A stretch of 64,000 bases of DNA from Macrostomum hystrix (Eukaryota > Platyhelminthes > Macrostomidae): NCBI GenBank assembly GCA_950097015.1, contig CATNEN010000001.1, positions 6,123,001-6,187,000 on the forward strand, read 5' to 3'. The notes under the pieces are model-generated. The model made no database searches. It saw only the letters and a program-made list of their open reading frames with translations, and had not been told where the DNA came from. Both the position numbers and the translations under genes were made by a program. This document shows positions 10,880 through 20,789 of the stretch, piece after piece. Every line of letters begins with the position of its first letter. The first letter of the stretch is position 1.

Positions 10880-12430
10880 TGTGGGCCAGATGTACAGCCA
10901 GTGATTGGCACAGCCACAGCCACAACCCTGCGCATCAAAGGCTATGTTTAAGTGATCTGTCCATGGGCTGGGGTACTTTCCTCAACCCACCAGTTTTGCG
11001 CATGTGTAAAGTGAAGCTATAGAGACTTGAGTGTCTTTCTCTTAGACCTATACAGTTTTACCTGGGCTGAAGTTTGAGCCCCCAAACCTCTCGGAATTAA
11101 ACTTAGCTCTAATCGTCAATTTAGAAACTAGAATGTTGACTAGAAAATCAGAAAGAACGCGTTTACTGGCAAGAATCATAAGATAGAGTTTACATTATTA
11201 TAGATGATAACTTACCTTTTCAAATGCTTCTTATCGAGTTGAATTTGAGCCTCAAAGCAGGTAAAGCGTGTAATATATAAAGCCTGAAGTTAGAGGGGCC
11301 AATTTCGCGCAGAAAACTTTGTGACTGTACAGGCGCAAATAAATCACTAGTGTTGCCGACTGTCCATCAGTCCATGACTGAAGAGAAATTTATAGCCAAA
11401 TTTCAGCAAATATTCATGCTGCTAATATAATACAAGGCGAAGTTTATGCTTTTAAATATACAACGGAGTAGCGAAAGACGCGAGGCCGGTTAGAGCAGGG
11501 TCGGATAGGGCGGCTGCATTCATGTTGGCTCAACACTGCTTATTTGAATAAAGACTAAAGTGACTATCGCAACAAATACATTGGAATTTGCATTGCTCTA
11601 TACATACCTTCTGATTTTCAATGTGACCCAGTAGAATTGGCTACTGTGCCGTGTACACTTGGCGCAATGTAGTCTATAGCGTATTTGAAGAGCTCTCTGT
11701 AGAATGTGTGTTCGCAGACCGCAAGCTCATTTATTCCTATCTGGTGGATCTAGATCAAACACCCTGGCAAGTACTACTACACACTGACTTAGCTGCTGCT
11801 GGTTGTTAGAAATCGATTTCTAATAGCGCACGGACTCGCCGTGCTGTTGTATCTGAGTATAGTGAGCCTGCTCAGGCACTGCACGGCTACTCATGAGCTG
11901 CGGGGTTTCAGTTTGAATTTACAATAGTCTTTCAATTTAAATAGCTTAGTTCAATTGCTAGAATAAGTGTGAGACTAGCAAAGTTGTAGAGGCTTGAGCA
12001 ACGCTTTGACGTCACAGAAAGGCAGACGTCAAAGCAATACTAGTACAGATAATAAACTATTAATTATAGAACGCTTGCCGACCCCATTAAAATAATTTGT
12101 GTCGATTAGCAAGACACTTTACTCAGCATTGTTTAAGTTCATCCAGATGTTAAATGGGCAAAGTGTATTATTGCGTTGTCAAAACATCTTGACACACATC
12201 AGGTTCGAAACATTGTGATTATACATATAGACTATCGTTTTTTAATGCATTTTTTATGAAGTTGTTAAGTCACGATAAATTGCAATGGATTATGAGCGAG
12301 AAATTCACTGTTTTTATTAATTTAAGCAACAAGAACTTTAACAGGAAACAGATCAAGGATATAGCAAAGCAAACGAATACCAAAGTATTTAATTTTCGAC
12401 AGTTAGGACTTATAAGTACGAGCTATATAT
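10880..12430. other. Intergenic, mostly non-coding, one open stretch
   Basis: Mostly AT-rich. From about 11630 to 11811 on the plus strand a frame is open for some 56 codons after a possible splice acceptor (CCCAG at about 11627), with IGYCAVYTWRNVVYSVFEEL and ADRKLIYSYLVDLDQTPWQ. It reads like real protein but I cannot name it, and no partner exon is visible. Near 11360-11390 is a degraded copy of the CAGTCCATGGACTG SINE motif. Confidence 0.35.
12070..12240 (+). repeat. SINE body fragment
   Basis: TTAGCAAGACACTTTACTC followed by CATCCAGATGTTAAATGGGC matches the body of the SINE at 2030-2365. The tRNA-like head is not clear. Confidence 0.5.
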
Positions 12431-12436
12431 TCTTTG

Positions 12437-13749
12437 TTAGAAGTTGAACGTGCACCCATCGAAGAGGCAGTTGGCAAACATCAGCTGTTGCACACTTCGC
12501 ATGTCAACTTGAGCTTGCTGCATGACTGTTGCACTAGTGGTTGCACTCGTAGTCGCCTCGGTTGGTGGGGCCAAATTGTCACTAACAGCGGTAGCAACCT
12601 TCCTGAGGGTTCTGTCACGCTTGCGTGCGAGATAACGTCGAACAGTGGACTCCATAGGCATTCCTTTGTCGAAAAGATCTGCAATACGCGTGACGCGGAG
12701 GCAGTGATTCGTGTACTGCTTGGAGAGGTTGCACACACTACTAACGTGCTTCATGAATGCAGCCAACCAATTGACACTGCGCACTTGCGTAGCAGAGAAG
12801 CGAATTTGTCCTCCCGAATTGTTAGTCAGAGGGCGCGGAAAGAACGAGGACGAATTCTGCGGTAACAAACTCTGATAATGCAGGATCAACTCCCGCTGAG
12901 CGCCGTAGATCCGACTGTTTGCTCTGATTTCCCTTGCATTTTGTTGGATCGCTACTCTGGTTTTTTGTCTTTAACGGCGGCAACGCAAGATATGGATTCT
13001 CATCAGCGTCGACTTCTTCTTGGGGCGTGCCAACTTGCTTTAGACTTGACAGGTGTTCTTGAGCTCTCTCGCCCAGGACATACAGCAGCGTAAATAGTAC
13101 TCCATCTTGCAACCGTTCAGCTGTAGAACGGTCAAAATAAGCACGCATTTTCTGTAAATCACCTTCTTCTATTGGCTCGTGCTGATTGACAGTGCCTCCA
13201 TCAGCATGAAAATGCCGCACCTTTACTCGCAGCATCCGGTTGGCAGTGGCGAACTCGTCACTAGAAATAATATTTGCTCGACGCTTCAGCACGAGAGTCA
13301 AGTACCTCTGCACTCCAGCACGAATGCAGACCAACGTAGCTGGCGAATAGCAACTGCCATCAGATTTTTTTAGACAAGTAAAAGAACCTTAGAAATTCGG
13401 CCAAGCGACTGTCACTGATCACGCTCACATCCACAGCACCATGCTTCTTCAAAAACTCCACGAAAATTTTGCCATACAGAATCATGTGTTCTCGTGTAGT
13501 GCTCGGCAGTGATTCCAGTTCGACAACATCCATCGCACTGGGTAAATCAGATAGTTCTGGAAGCTCGATACTAGAAACCGCAGCGGCCTCATCAGCCGTC
13601 TCGATTTTAGACAGGTAGTCGATAAAATCTCCAAGAATTTTATCGGAACTGTGGTTCACGGCGCTCAGTTCACTCAGAAAATCTAGTTCAGTAGACGAGA
13701 CGCCATCTAAACTGTCGACCGGTAGATTTTTCCAGTTGATAAGAGGCAT
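12437..13749 (-). pseudogene. Crypton-type (DUF3504) tyrosine recombinase, two frameshifts
   Basis: Three overlapping minus-strand frames form one protein: 13749-13360, about 13374-12960 and about 12965-12437. The first begins MPLINWKNLPVDS and ends with YGKIFVEFLKKHGAV and RLAEFLRFFYLSKK, a SAM-like core-binding domain. The second continues YSPATLVCIRAGVQRYL and has LLYVLGERAQEHLSSLK with the first catalytic-site Arg. The third has GGQIRFSATQV and YTNHCLRVTRIADLF, which holds the His-x-x-Arg motif. This is the layout of the DUF3504 family of Crypton transposons and derived proteins (QRICH1, ZMYM2, KIAA1958). The breaks coincide with a 7-T tract at 13365-13371 and a 6-T tract at 12961-12966, so assembly indels are as likely as decay. 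I could not place the nucleophilic tyrosine or the second histidine (the region reads ARKRDRTLRKVATAV), so it may be catalytically dead or domesticated. Confidence 0.75.
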
Positions 13750-14033
13750 TTTTAATTCGATTTCTCTCGCTTCTTGCTTCTAGTTCTTAACTTCCTAACA
13801 GACTTCATGGTCGAGCTTTTCTTTTAGAGAACTGTATTCTAAAAAATGTCTATGATCCGATTAGTCGGGGCTCTGCCCCCACACCCATGCAAGGGAGCTG
13901 CGCTCCTTTGACCCTGCTCACTGCCGAGCCAATATCTATGGCACGAAGACACTGCAGCGTTACTTAATGGCGTGGCTTAATGGCGTTACATAATGATCAA
14001 CCGAAAACGCTAGTCTATTTGATAATGCGCTTA
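13750..14033. other. Flank of recombinase with small GC hairpins
   Basis: Contains GTCTATGATCC (13846), then GGGGCTCTGCCCC and AAGGGAGCTGCGCTCCTT, two compact hairpins in AT-rich sequence (about 13867-13912), and a direct repeat of TTAATGGCGT. Confidence 0.5.
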
Positions 14034-14117
14034 TGTCTATGGTTTCAGAATTAAATAATGATCAGTGGCTTCGCCACTCGTGGCTGTGATCATTATCCAA
14101 GTCTGAAACCATAGACT
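14034..14117. repeat. Foldback element, about 30-bp arms
   Basis: Left arm GTCTATGGTTTCAGA...ATAATGATCA (14034-14063) and right arm TGATCATTAT...TCTGAAACCATAGAC (14088-14117) are inverted copies with a few mismatches. The centre holds a second small hairpin (GTGGCTTCGCCAC). It ends about 12 bases before the Tc1-like transposon. Confidence 0.8.
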
Positions 14118-14128
14118 TAATCTACCAT

Positions 14129-14272
14129 TATACTTTTTTGCGATTGAATTCGTCTAAACTGCAAAACCTTTCGTCCACAAATGCTTTCTTAATGGGAGCT
14201 AAATTTAGATCATACCATTGACAACTGTGTTCACGCAAAACGGTTCATCCAGTTTGTAAAACATTTCGTCCC
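14129..14272 (+). repeat. Left terminal inverted repeat of Tc1-like element
   Basis: Pairs with 15517-15660 with only scattered mismatches. Two direct repeats sit inside: CTGCAAAACCTTTCGTC (about 14159-14175) and GTTTGTAAAACATTTCGTC (about 14252-14270), plausible transposase binding sites. Confidence 0.85.
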
Positions 14273-14396
14273 TTAGACTAGAGACCGAGTGTACTGTTCC
14301 TACCATAGTTAACACGCAATTGACAGTTCGCTTTTGCTATCACTACAGCTACAGCAACGTATATCTTCCATTCTGAACCCGGCAAAACAGTCGAAG

Positions 14397-15426
14397 ATGA
14401 ACCGAGGCCCCTACCATCCAGTGTAACACGAAGACCACAGGCGATTAGCCTTGGCTGTTGAAGAAGGCCGCGACTGGAAACAACTGGCCGATATCCTTGG
14501 GATCAAGAGAAAGACAGCCAAAACGATTGTCGAACACCTACGTTCAAACCGGGCGCATTGAGAAGCTTCCATCAGCAGGTGGCCGTCCGAAGCAACTGCA
14601 AGAGCAGCAGATTGAGTCAACCATACATCGAGTTCCTCGAGGCAAACCCGTCCGCGACATTACAAATGATGCGGAACCATCTGATGCAACTTGGCAATGA
14701 AGGTCAACTTCCTCATGTCTCAACTATAAGTCGAGCACTTGACAAACAGCTGGTGACTTTGAAGCTGGCTAGGCAGATTACGTTTGATTGGAACGACTCA
14801 GTTGTGAAGGCGGTGAGATGTGAGTACGCACAGTGGATGATGAACGAAGGACACGACAGGAACCAGATTTTTCTCGATAAGTTCGGGCTGAACCTGTGGA
14901 CGGCGAGAACGGTATGTGGCCAGCGCGGACAAACCTGACTCTCTGCTTGGCCATATCTCCGCAATGGGGACTTGTTCACTATGCGCTGGTGGAAGGAGGT
15001 TTTCGAGCTCTAAATTTTGCAGACTTCTTAGTAGAGCTGGATGTCCTGGTGGAGGCTGAGTGGGTGGCGATCTTTGATGGGGCCCGCGCTCACCTTCAAG
15101 TCCCTGGACTTTCACCGCAACACAGCACCTATCAATTGCCACCGTACTCTCCGTATCTCAACCCAACTGAGCGCGCAGGGTCTTCCCTGAAGGCATCAGT
15201 GAAGAGGGCAATGTCAGTTCCCGCTATTCAGCACGAGCTCTCTAATCGGCAAGCTGCTGCTGCTGCGAACCTGACTCTGCATGCCTGGCGGATGCACATT
15301 TTGAAGAGAGGTCGAAGCTGCACTGCATGTGATTACACAGGAGAAGTGCCAGCAATGGACCAATCACACTGTGGGTTACTACGGCCGCTGTTTGGACTAC
15401 GAAGACATTTTGAACTAACATTCTAA
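14397..15426 (+). pseudogene. Decayed Tc1/mariner-like transposase
   Basis: Reading begins MNRGPYHPV, hits a stop at about 14424, then continues in the same frame with HEDHRRLALAVEEGRDWKQL and GIKRKTAKTIVEHLRS, a helix-turn-helix. The frame then changes for GRIEKLPSAGGRPKQL, again for YIEFLEANPSATLQMMRNHL, and once more before LTLCLAISPQWGLVHYALVE. The DDE residues appear as IFLDKFGL (about 14870), AIFDGARAH (about 15070) and LPPYSPYLNPTER (about 15150). Only 30 residues separate the second Asp from the Glu, against 34 usual for Tc1, so either a small deletion or another subfamily is involved. One stop plus at least three frameshifts make this copy inactive. Confidence 0.85.
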
Positions 15427-15516
15427 CAAGAGACACTGTTTTTGCTTTGTTCGATATCTCGTGATATCAAATAAAGTCGCTCCGTTTAACTGTTAGCTGT
15501 TTGGACGAAGGGTTTA

Positions 15517-15660
15517 GACGAAATGTTTTACAAACTGGATGAACCATTTTGCGTGAACACAGTTGTCTATGGTATAATCTAAATTTAGCTCCCATTAAGA
15601 AAGCGTTAGTCGACGAAAGGTTTTGCAGTTTGGCCGAATTCAATCGCAAAAAAAGTATAT
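15517..15660 (-). repeat. Right terminal inverted repeat of Tc1-like element
   Basis: Inverted copy of 14129-14272. Internal sites are GACGAAATGTTTTACAAACT (15518-15537) and GACGAAAGGTTTTGCAGTTT (15612-15631). It also contains GTCTATGGTATAAT. Confidence 0.85.
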
Positions 15661-15714
15661 TATTGTCAAGAATGATATAGTCATTGCACAAGCATGCGTC
15701 GTCACGACGATCAC

Positions 15715-15960
15715 CTAGGTGAAAGTATTCCTCACAATGTTGTTCTCGCCGTTGGCCTCGATCATCATGCGCTTAGAAGCCAGCGGTTGGCAGGCTTCGA
15801 CAGTAAGTTCCGTCTCGGACTCGGAAACAGTGGAAACGGAGAGACTGAATGCCTGCCAGTCCTTGAAAATAGACAACATCCACTCGCACTTCTTAATGGT
15901 GTTCGCAGGTACCGTGCCAGATATCAATGCCTCAGCCTCAGTTAAGATCGAGAGCTATAG
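15715..15960 (-). pseudogene. DUF3504 N-terminal fragment
   Basis: On the minus strand, LTEAEALISGTVPANTIKKC followed by EWMLSIFKDWQAF matches the amino-terminal segment common to DUF3504/QRICH1-like proteins (a Leu/Ile-rich stretch, pro-x-Asn-Thr, then W..xxFxxW). The frame runs out at a stop near 15715, and a possible donor (ATT|GTGAGG) lies just before it. It could be the first exon of the 12.4-13.7 kb gene, split off by the Tc1-like insertion, or a piece of a second copy. The 13.7 kb frame already has a similar core-binding segment, which favours a second copy or a second motif. Confidence 0.5.
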
Positions 15961-16030
15961 CTATAGCTCAGCAAGTATAGCTTTTGCCATTCAATCTCAG
16001 TGTTTTGTCATTCATACTCAGCCCCCATAG

Positions 16031-16609
16031 AATTAATCCAACCAGCTGGCGCCGTTTGGCCCATAGACTATCGCTCTGTGCCATTCAATCTCGGGTTTTG
16101 TCTCGAGCTTTGAGCCTTCCACCCTAGGGAGCCGAAATAAATGGGATATATGACACATTTATACCGAGTATTCCATGTATTTTCCAATTCTATTCTAATT
16201 AGGCGTTGTAAGTAGAGTGAGTAAATTAATTTTAAAAAAAACTGCGACGCATTATTCAGAAATTATTGCCAAAGATCATGCGATCTTCTTAAAACTGAAA
16301 GGCTAAATTCACTTTAACAGGTAGCAAAGTGTGTGTGTGTGTGCGTGTGGTGTGTGGAAAAACTTATTTCTTACAAAGCAAAGAAATCATAAAACAAACG
16401 AACTACACGATAATCACACAATGCAGCAATAGCACCACGAGTGAAAGTACAGAAATAATGTAAAATAGCGCAAATAACCAATACGCAATATACTGTTCAC
16501 GGAAAATACACAAGTAAAAAAGTTTGACACAAATAAAACTTAAAAGAGTGATAACTTAGCAACCGTTTTTGCATGGCTACATTCAACAAGAATACAATTC
16601 GTCATCCAA
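16031..16609. other. Intergenic, AT-rich
   Basis: Contains GGCCCATAGAC (about 16059), part of a motif seen elsewhere in the window, and a short (GT)n run at 16328-16350. No gene seen. Confidence 0.5.
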
Positions 16610-18492
16610 TCAAAATTCTATTGCCTTTCGTCGAAGCCGAACAGAATTTCTGTCCTCAGCTTCCAGCATCATCTGCATCACAATGTCCAGTCTCTGCGTG
16701 AGCACAGTTGAGAACTGTTCCATACTACTCACAGCCTTAGACATTGTTAGACTATTTCCAAACGGATTATGCCTGGACTGCGCATTGCAGTTGAAGCAGT
16801 GACTACTGGAACTGTCTGACTCTGTCTCCATGGGATTGGCGTTATCAGCAGTTGCTGTGATTTGTTGCAGCTCAGCGCGCATCGACTCGGCCCGAGTGGA
16901 GACGCACTCGGGAGACGCGGCGATTAGAGTTCGAATCCACAGGGCGGCATCTTCGGCCGAGGACGCCGCGAACCGATGCCCATTACGTGCAGCCCCATGG
17001 CATATTGGCCAGGTTATGTAGAAACCGAATTCTATCGATTTAACAGGCTCAGAGGTTAGGCCTGCGTCTGGAATACGTAGATAACTATGCATATTATTGC
17101 TCATCTAGCTAATACCCCACTTCCCTGTCTAATCTCTGACTTCCCTGTCTAATCTCCGACTTCCCTGTCTAATCTCCCACTTCCCTGTCTAATCTCCGAC
17201 TTCCCTGTCTAATCTCCCACTTCCCTGTCTAATCCGCACCTCCCTGTCTAAACTCCCACTTCCCTGTCTAATCTCCGACTTCCCTGTCTTATCTCCCACT
17301 TTCCTGTCTAATCTCCAACTTCCCTGTCTAATCTCCCACTTCCCTGTCTAATCTCCAACTTCCCTGTCTAATCTCCCACTTCCCTGTCTAATCTCCGACT
17401 TCCCTGTCTAATCTCCCACTTCCCTGTCTAATCTCCCACTTCCCTGTCTAATCTCCGACTTCCCAGTCTAATCTCCCACTTCCCTGTATAATCTCCCACT
17501 TCCCTGTCTAATCTCCGACTTCCCTGTCTAATCTCCCACTTCCCTGTCTAATCTCCCACTTCCCAGTCTAATCTCCCACTTCCCTGTCTAATCTCCGACT
17601 TCCCTGTCTAATCTCCCACTTCCCTGTCTAATCTCCCACTTCCCTGTCTAATCTCCCACTTCCCTGTCTAATCTCCGACTTCCCAGTCTAATCTCCCACT
17701 TCCCTGTATAATCTCCCACTTCCCTGTCTAATCTCCCACTTCCCTGTCTAATCTCCCACTTCCCTGTCTAATCTCCCACTTCCCTGTCTAATCTCCCACT
17801 TCCCTGTCTAATCTCCCACTTCCCTGTCTAATCTCCCACTTCCCTGTCTAATCTCCCACTTCCCTGTCTAATCTCCCACTTCCCTGTCTAATCTCCCACT
17901 TCCCTGTCTAATCTCCGACTTCCCTGTCTAATCTCCGACTTCCCTGTCTAATCTCCGACTTCCCTGTCTAATCTCCGACTTCCCTGTCTAATTTCCCACT
18001 TTCCTGTCTAATCTCCCACTTTCCTGTCTAATCTCCCACTTCCCACAGTCTCATCTCCCGCTCTTAGACTGTCCCATCTTCCGATCTCGAACGCCTCATC
18101 TACGACCTGATATTGCCGTAGCTTGAAAAGTGTTGCTGCAAAATAGCAACCCGTGAATTTTATCACTCACCTTTTTGGCTAGCATTGCCATTACTATCAC
18201 AGTTGCTGCAGCAACCACTGTTCTCATCGTCATATGGTTCAACTATGTGGCCAACAAGCAGCAATACACCACGCGGTTTACACTTTGTGATTGCCAGTGC
18301 TCTAGCATCAGCTGCATCAAAACGATACAACAGATTGCCGCATAGACGAAAGAACTGACGTTTTGCAGCATCGGAGCTCCCACCTTGATTGGCACAGCGG
18401 TCTCCAGGCTGGCTGTAGTTAAGAAAGCCCTCACGACTGAAGTGCTTTATCTGACCCAGTTTTGCAACAGTTTTTTCATTTAAAAGGCGCAT
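16610..18492 (-). CDS. PH-domain protein resembling PHETA/sesquipedalian, 259 aa
   Basis: Two minus-strand exons, 18492-18171 and 17067-16610, join in phase 1 and give 259 residues, the size of human PHETA2. It begins MRLLNEKTVAKLG, like the MKLNERS start of PHETA. The PH domain follows: HFSREGFLNYS, KRQFFRLCGNLLYRFDAADA, GVLLLVGHIVEPYDDE, and after the intron FGFYITW, GHRFAASSAEDAALWIRTLI, with the conserved Trp of the last helix. PHETA proteins sit on endosomes and bind the phosphatase OCRL in endosome-to-Golgi traffic. The carboxy end (MSKAVSSMEQFSTVLTQRLD) is helical, but I do not see a clear OCRL-binding F&H motif, so the assignment rests on start, length and PH order. The intron is almost entirely a minisatellite. 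Another PH-only family remains possible. Confidence 0.65.
17105..18045. repeat. Minisatellite, 20-bp unit (PHETA-like intron)
   Basis: About 46 copies of TTCCCTGTCTAATCTCCCAC with CGAC, CAAC and single-base variants. The most uniform part is 17720-17900. It starts within about 40 bases of the splice acceptor at 17068. The core CCCTGTCTAATCTC resembles the unit at 58.4-60.1 kb and 63.3-63.7 kb. Confidence 0.95.
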
Positions 18493-18499
18493 CGCTTTT

Positions 18500-20650
18500 T
18501 TTAAATCAGCTTCTGAAAAAATTTAATACTTAGCCAATTTAAACATATGGATTACCTTATACTAATAGTTTAAGTTACAACAAAGAAATAAGCAATCTAG
18601 ATAGTCTTATTCTAGAATACATATTGAATTTAATTAAAAAACATGTACCATAGAAAATCATTTATTAGAATGTTTCATGTTTTTCAAATTGTGGTACAGA
18701 AAAGTAGACTCATTCTTTTGAATATAAACAACAAATATTCTAAATTAAAACAAATATATAAATTTGTTTGGAAGTATTTAAACTAGAACTAACTAATACG
18801 AACTTCACTCATAAATTGGTAAAAAGCTACAAAACGTATTTCTATTTCGAATGTATAGTCTTATCGATTGCCAGTATTAAAAACGAATAATAAATATGCA
18901 TACCTAAATTAGATTATTTATAATTCCATTCCAGTTATAGGTGTATGTATATAGACTATAGTGCGTGCAAAGTTCCATTAAAAAATAATTAATATAGACA
19001 GTCGCTCCAAAAAGGCAAATATATAAAACTGACTGACTTGCAAATAAATAAAATCACTGCAGTGATTAACAAGTAAGAAAATATATACGATTCCGTTAAT
19101 TTTACAGTGCCCTTTAAGTTAATTTGACAACATCGATATATATATTTAAAAAATTAACGTCTCAGTAATTATTTAGATACTATCACTATCAGCCGGGAGA
19201 CAGAGTAAGTGCTGTAAAAAATCGAACTTAATTACATGTAATTTCGATACTGACAATTTTGGTTTCACAGAAATGACACCGCTTAAAAAGTTAACCTAGG
19301 GTGCGTAGCTGCTTAGATGTATTGAAAAAAACTATTTGTAGCTATTACTATTATATCTAGAATTAATTATAAAAAAATCATTTTAACGTTTATAGTTGCT
19401 AAAGGTAGGAACTTTTTGAATAAATATATATACTTTGTTTATACGACTAAAATGTTTAAGTTAGGGCGGCAATTTGGTTTCAGCATTTAAGAAATTAGGG
19501 TTTTTACGGCATAAATCACCACCACGACTTCGACGTCAGCATCAACAAAAATATGCAGTTTGTGCAATAGCATATTGAATATTGCAAACGATTTTTTACT
19601 GTTAAAACTGTTTTTGCTGTTACGACTGTTAAAAGAGGACTAACTTTACTTCTATACTTTGCCTGTTTTGTATCATAGCTTTTCATTTCTATATTTATAG
19701 AAAGTTGTGGGTGTACTTATTTAAGCAATGCTCTGAGGCTAAGGCTGAGTATTACTGTGCCCTCTGAGCAGCTATGAAATTTACATTACAAAATTAAAAA
19801 CCTGCAAAGCATGTCAGAATAAATATCTATATGTGTGTATGTTATGGCATACATGTGTAAATAAAATTTCTTACAAGTTTAAATATTATCATGTTAAGTT
19901 TTAATGATTTGATTTATGCATATACTTTTGTTTGTTCTGAACTAGCTAGCCATAATTAAAAATTTTTATATGCAATACCATAAACATAAACAGAAGTGTT
20001 TTATTTATAATTCTAAGAATAATGTTCTTATTCCATATATAACATATATACATACATATACACTAATACACAAACATTCATTTTGGTTTAAATTTGACTA
20101 GGCCTACTGTATCCTATCCTACTGTATTCAGGCCTATCCAAGGAAGTCATTTTAGTAGTCTTATAGATAGCTATGATTTGCACTTTTAAGTTTTGTTTGT
20201 TAAAAATATGTTCATTTTGTCCAATTTAGACTATCTATCAAAATAAGTCTGTATAATAGCTAAGCCTACTCTACTATCTAGGTCCATAAGTCAGTAGACT
20301 AGTCCTTGTTTTATCCCATTGATAAATTTGCTATGTAGTTGAATTGGTCTAGGAATCAAAATACTATGATCTGGTTATCTATTCTATAGGTTATTATAAA
20401 ACATGTTCTGGATGTCATGCTTTTTGTTATAAACACACTTCTTTCACATTTCAATTATTGTATTTTATGTATTCGACATATGATATGTGATATATGTTTA
20501 GTGCAAAAAGAACCATTTGTATAAAAATATTCATAAATGATATTGCACATTATTTTTCTGTTTGATAGTCTCTTCCCATTGTCAAGTAGTTTCAAATTAC
20601 ACACTGATTGTTAAAACTATATTTTTTTCATGTTTTCTCTTTTTTAACAC
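18500..20650. other. AT-rich intergenic between divergent genes
   Basis: Two kilobases with no frame or repeat array I can support, separating the minus-strand PH gene from SGSM3. At 20600-20662 a long pyrimidine tract ends in AATTGCAG, a strong splice acceptor 128 bases before the SGSM3 ATG. It could end a 5' UTR intron or be a trans-splice site. Confidence 0.5.
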
Positions 20651-20789
20651 AATAAATTGCAGTTCTAAGACTATCAGCAAGCAACATTGCTAACTAAATA
20701 ATCATATCTCCTGGCAAGATTTTCCTCTAGAGCTGAAAGTCCTAAGCATACTACTGACCTGACCTGCCACTAAGTAGTCAGTATCAGTC

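Larger units (their letters stand above)
14129..15660 (+). mobile_element. Tc1/mariner-like transposon with long IR/DR ends
   Basis: Two inverted repeats of about 144 bp (14129-14272 and 15517-15660) flank a decayed DDE transposase. The outer ends read TATACTTTTTTGCGATTGAA and its complement with one A/T-tract length difference. TA lies at both junctions, as expected for this superfamily, though the duplicated bases are hard to separate from the TATA at the ends. Each inverted repeat contains two directly repeated sites, so the layout is of the IR/DR type known from Sleeping Beauty and other Tc1 elements. Total length is about 1.53 kb. The element lies between two parts of Crypton-like sequence. 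Confidence 0.85.

Noticed and set aside
17105-18045. CRISPR-like array
   Set aside because: Units are directly tandem with no unique spacers, and the context is a eukaryotic intron. The same holds for the other arrays.
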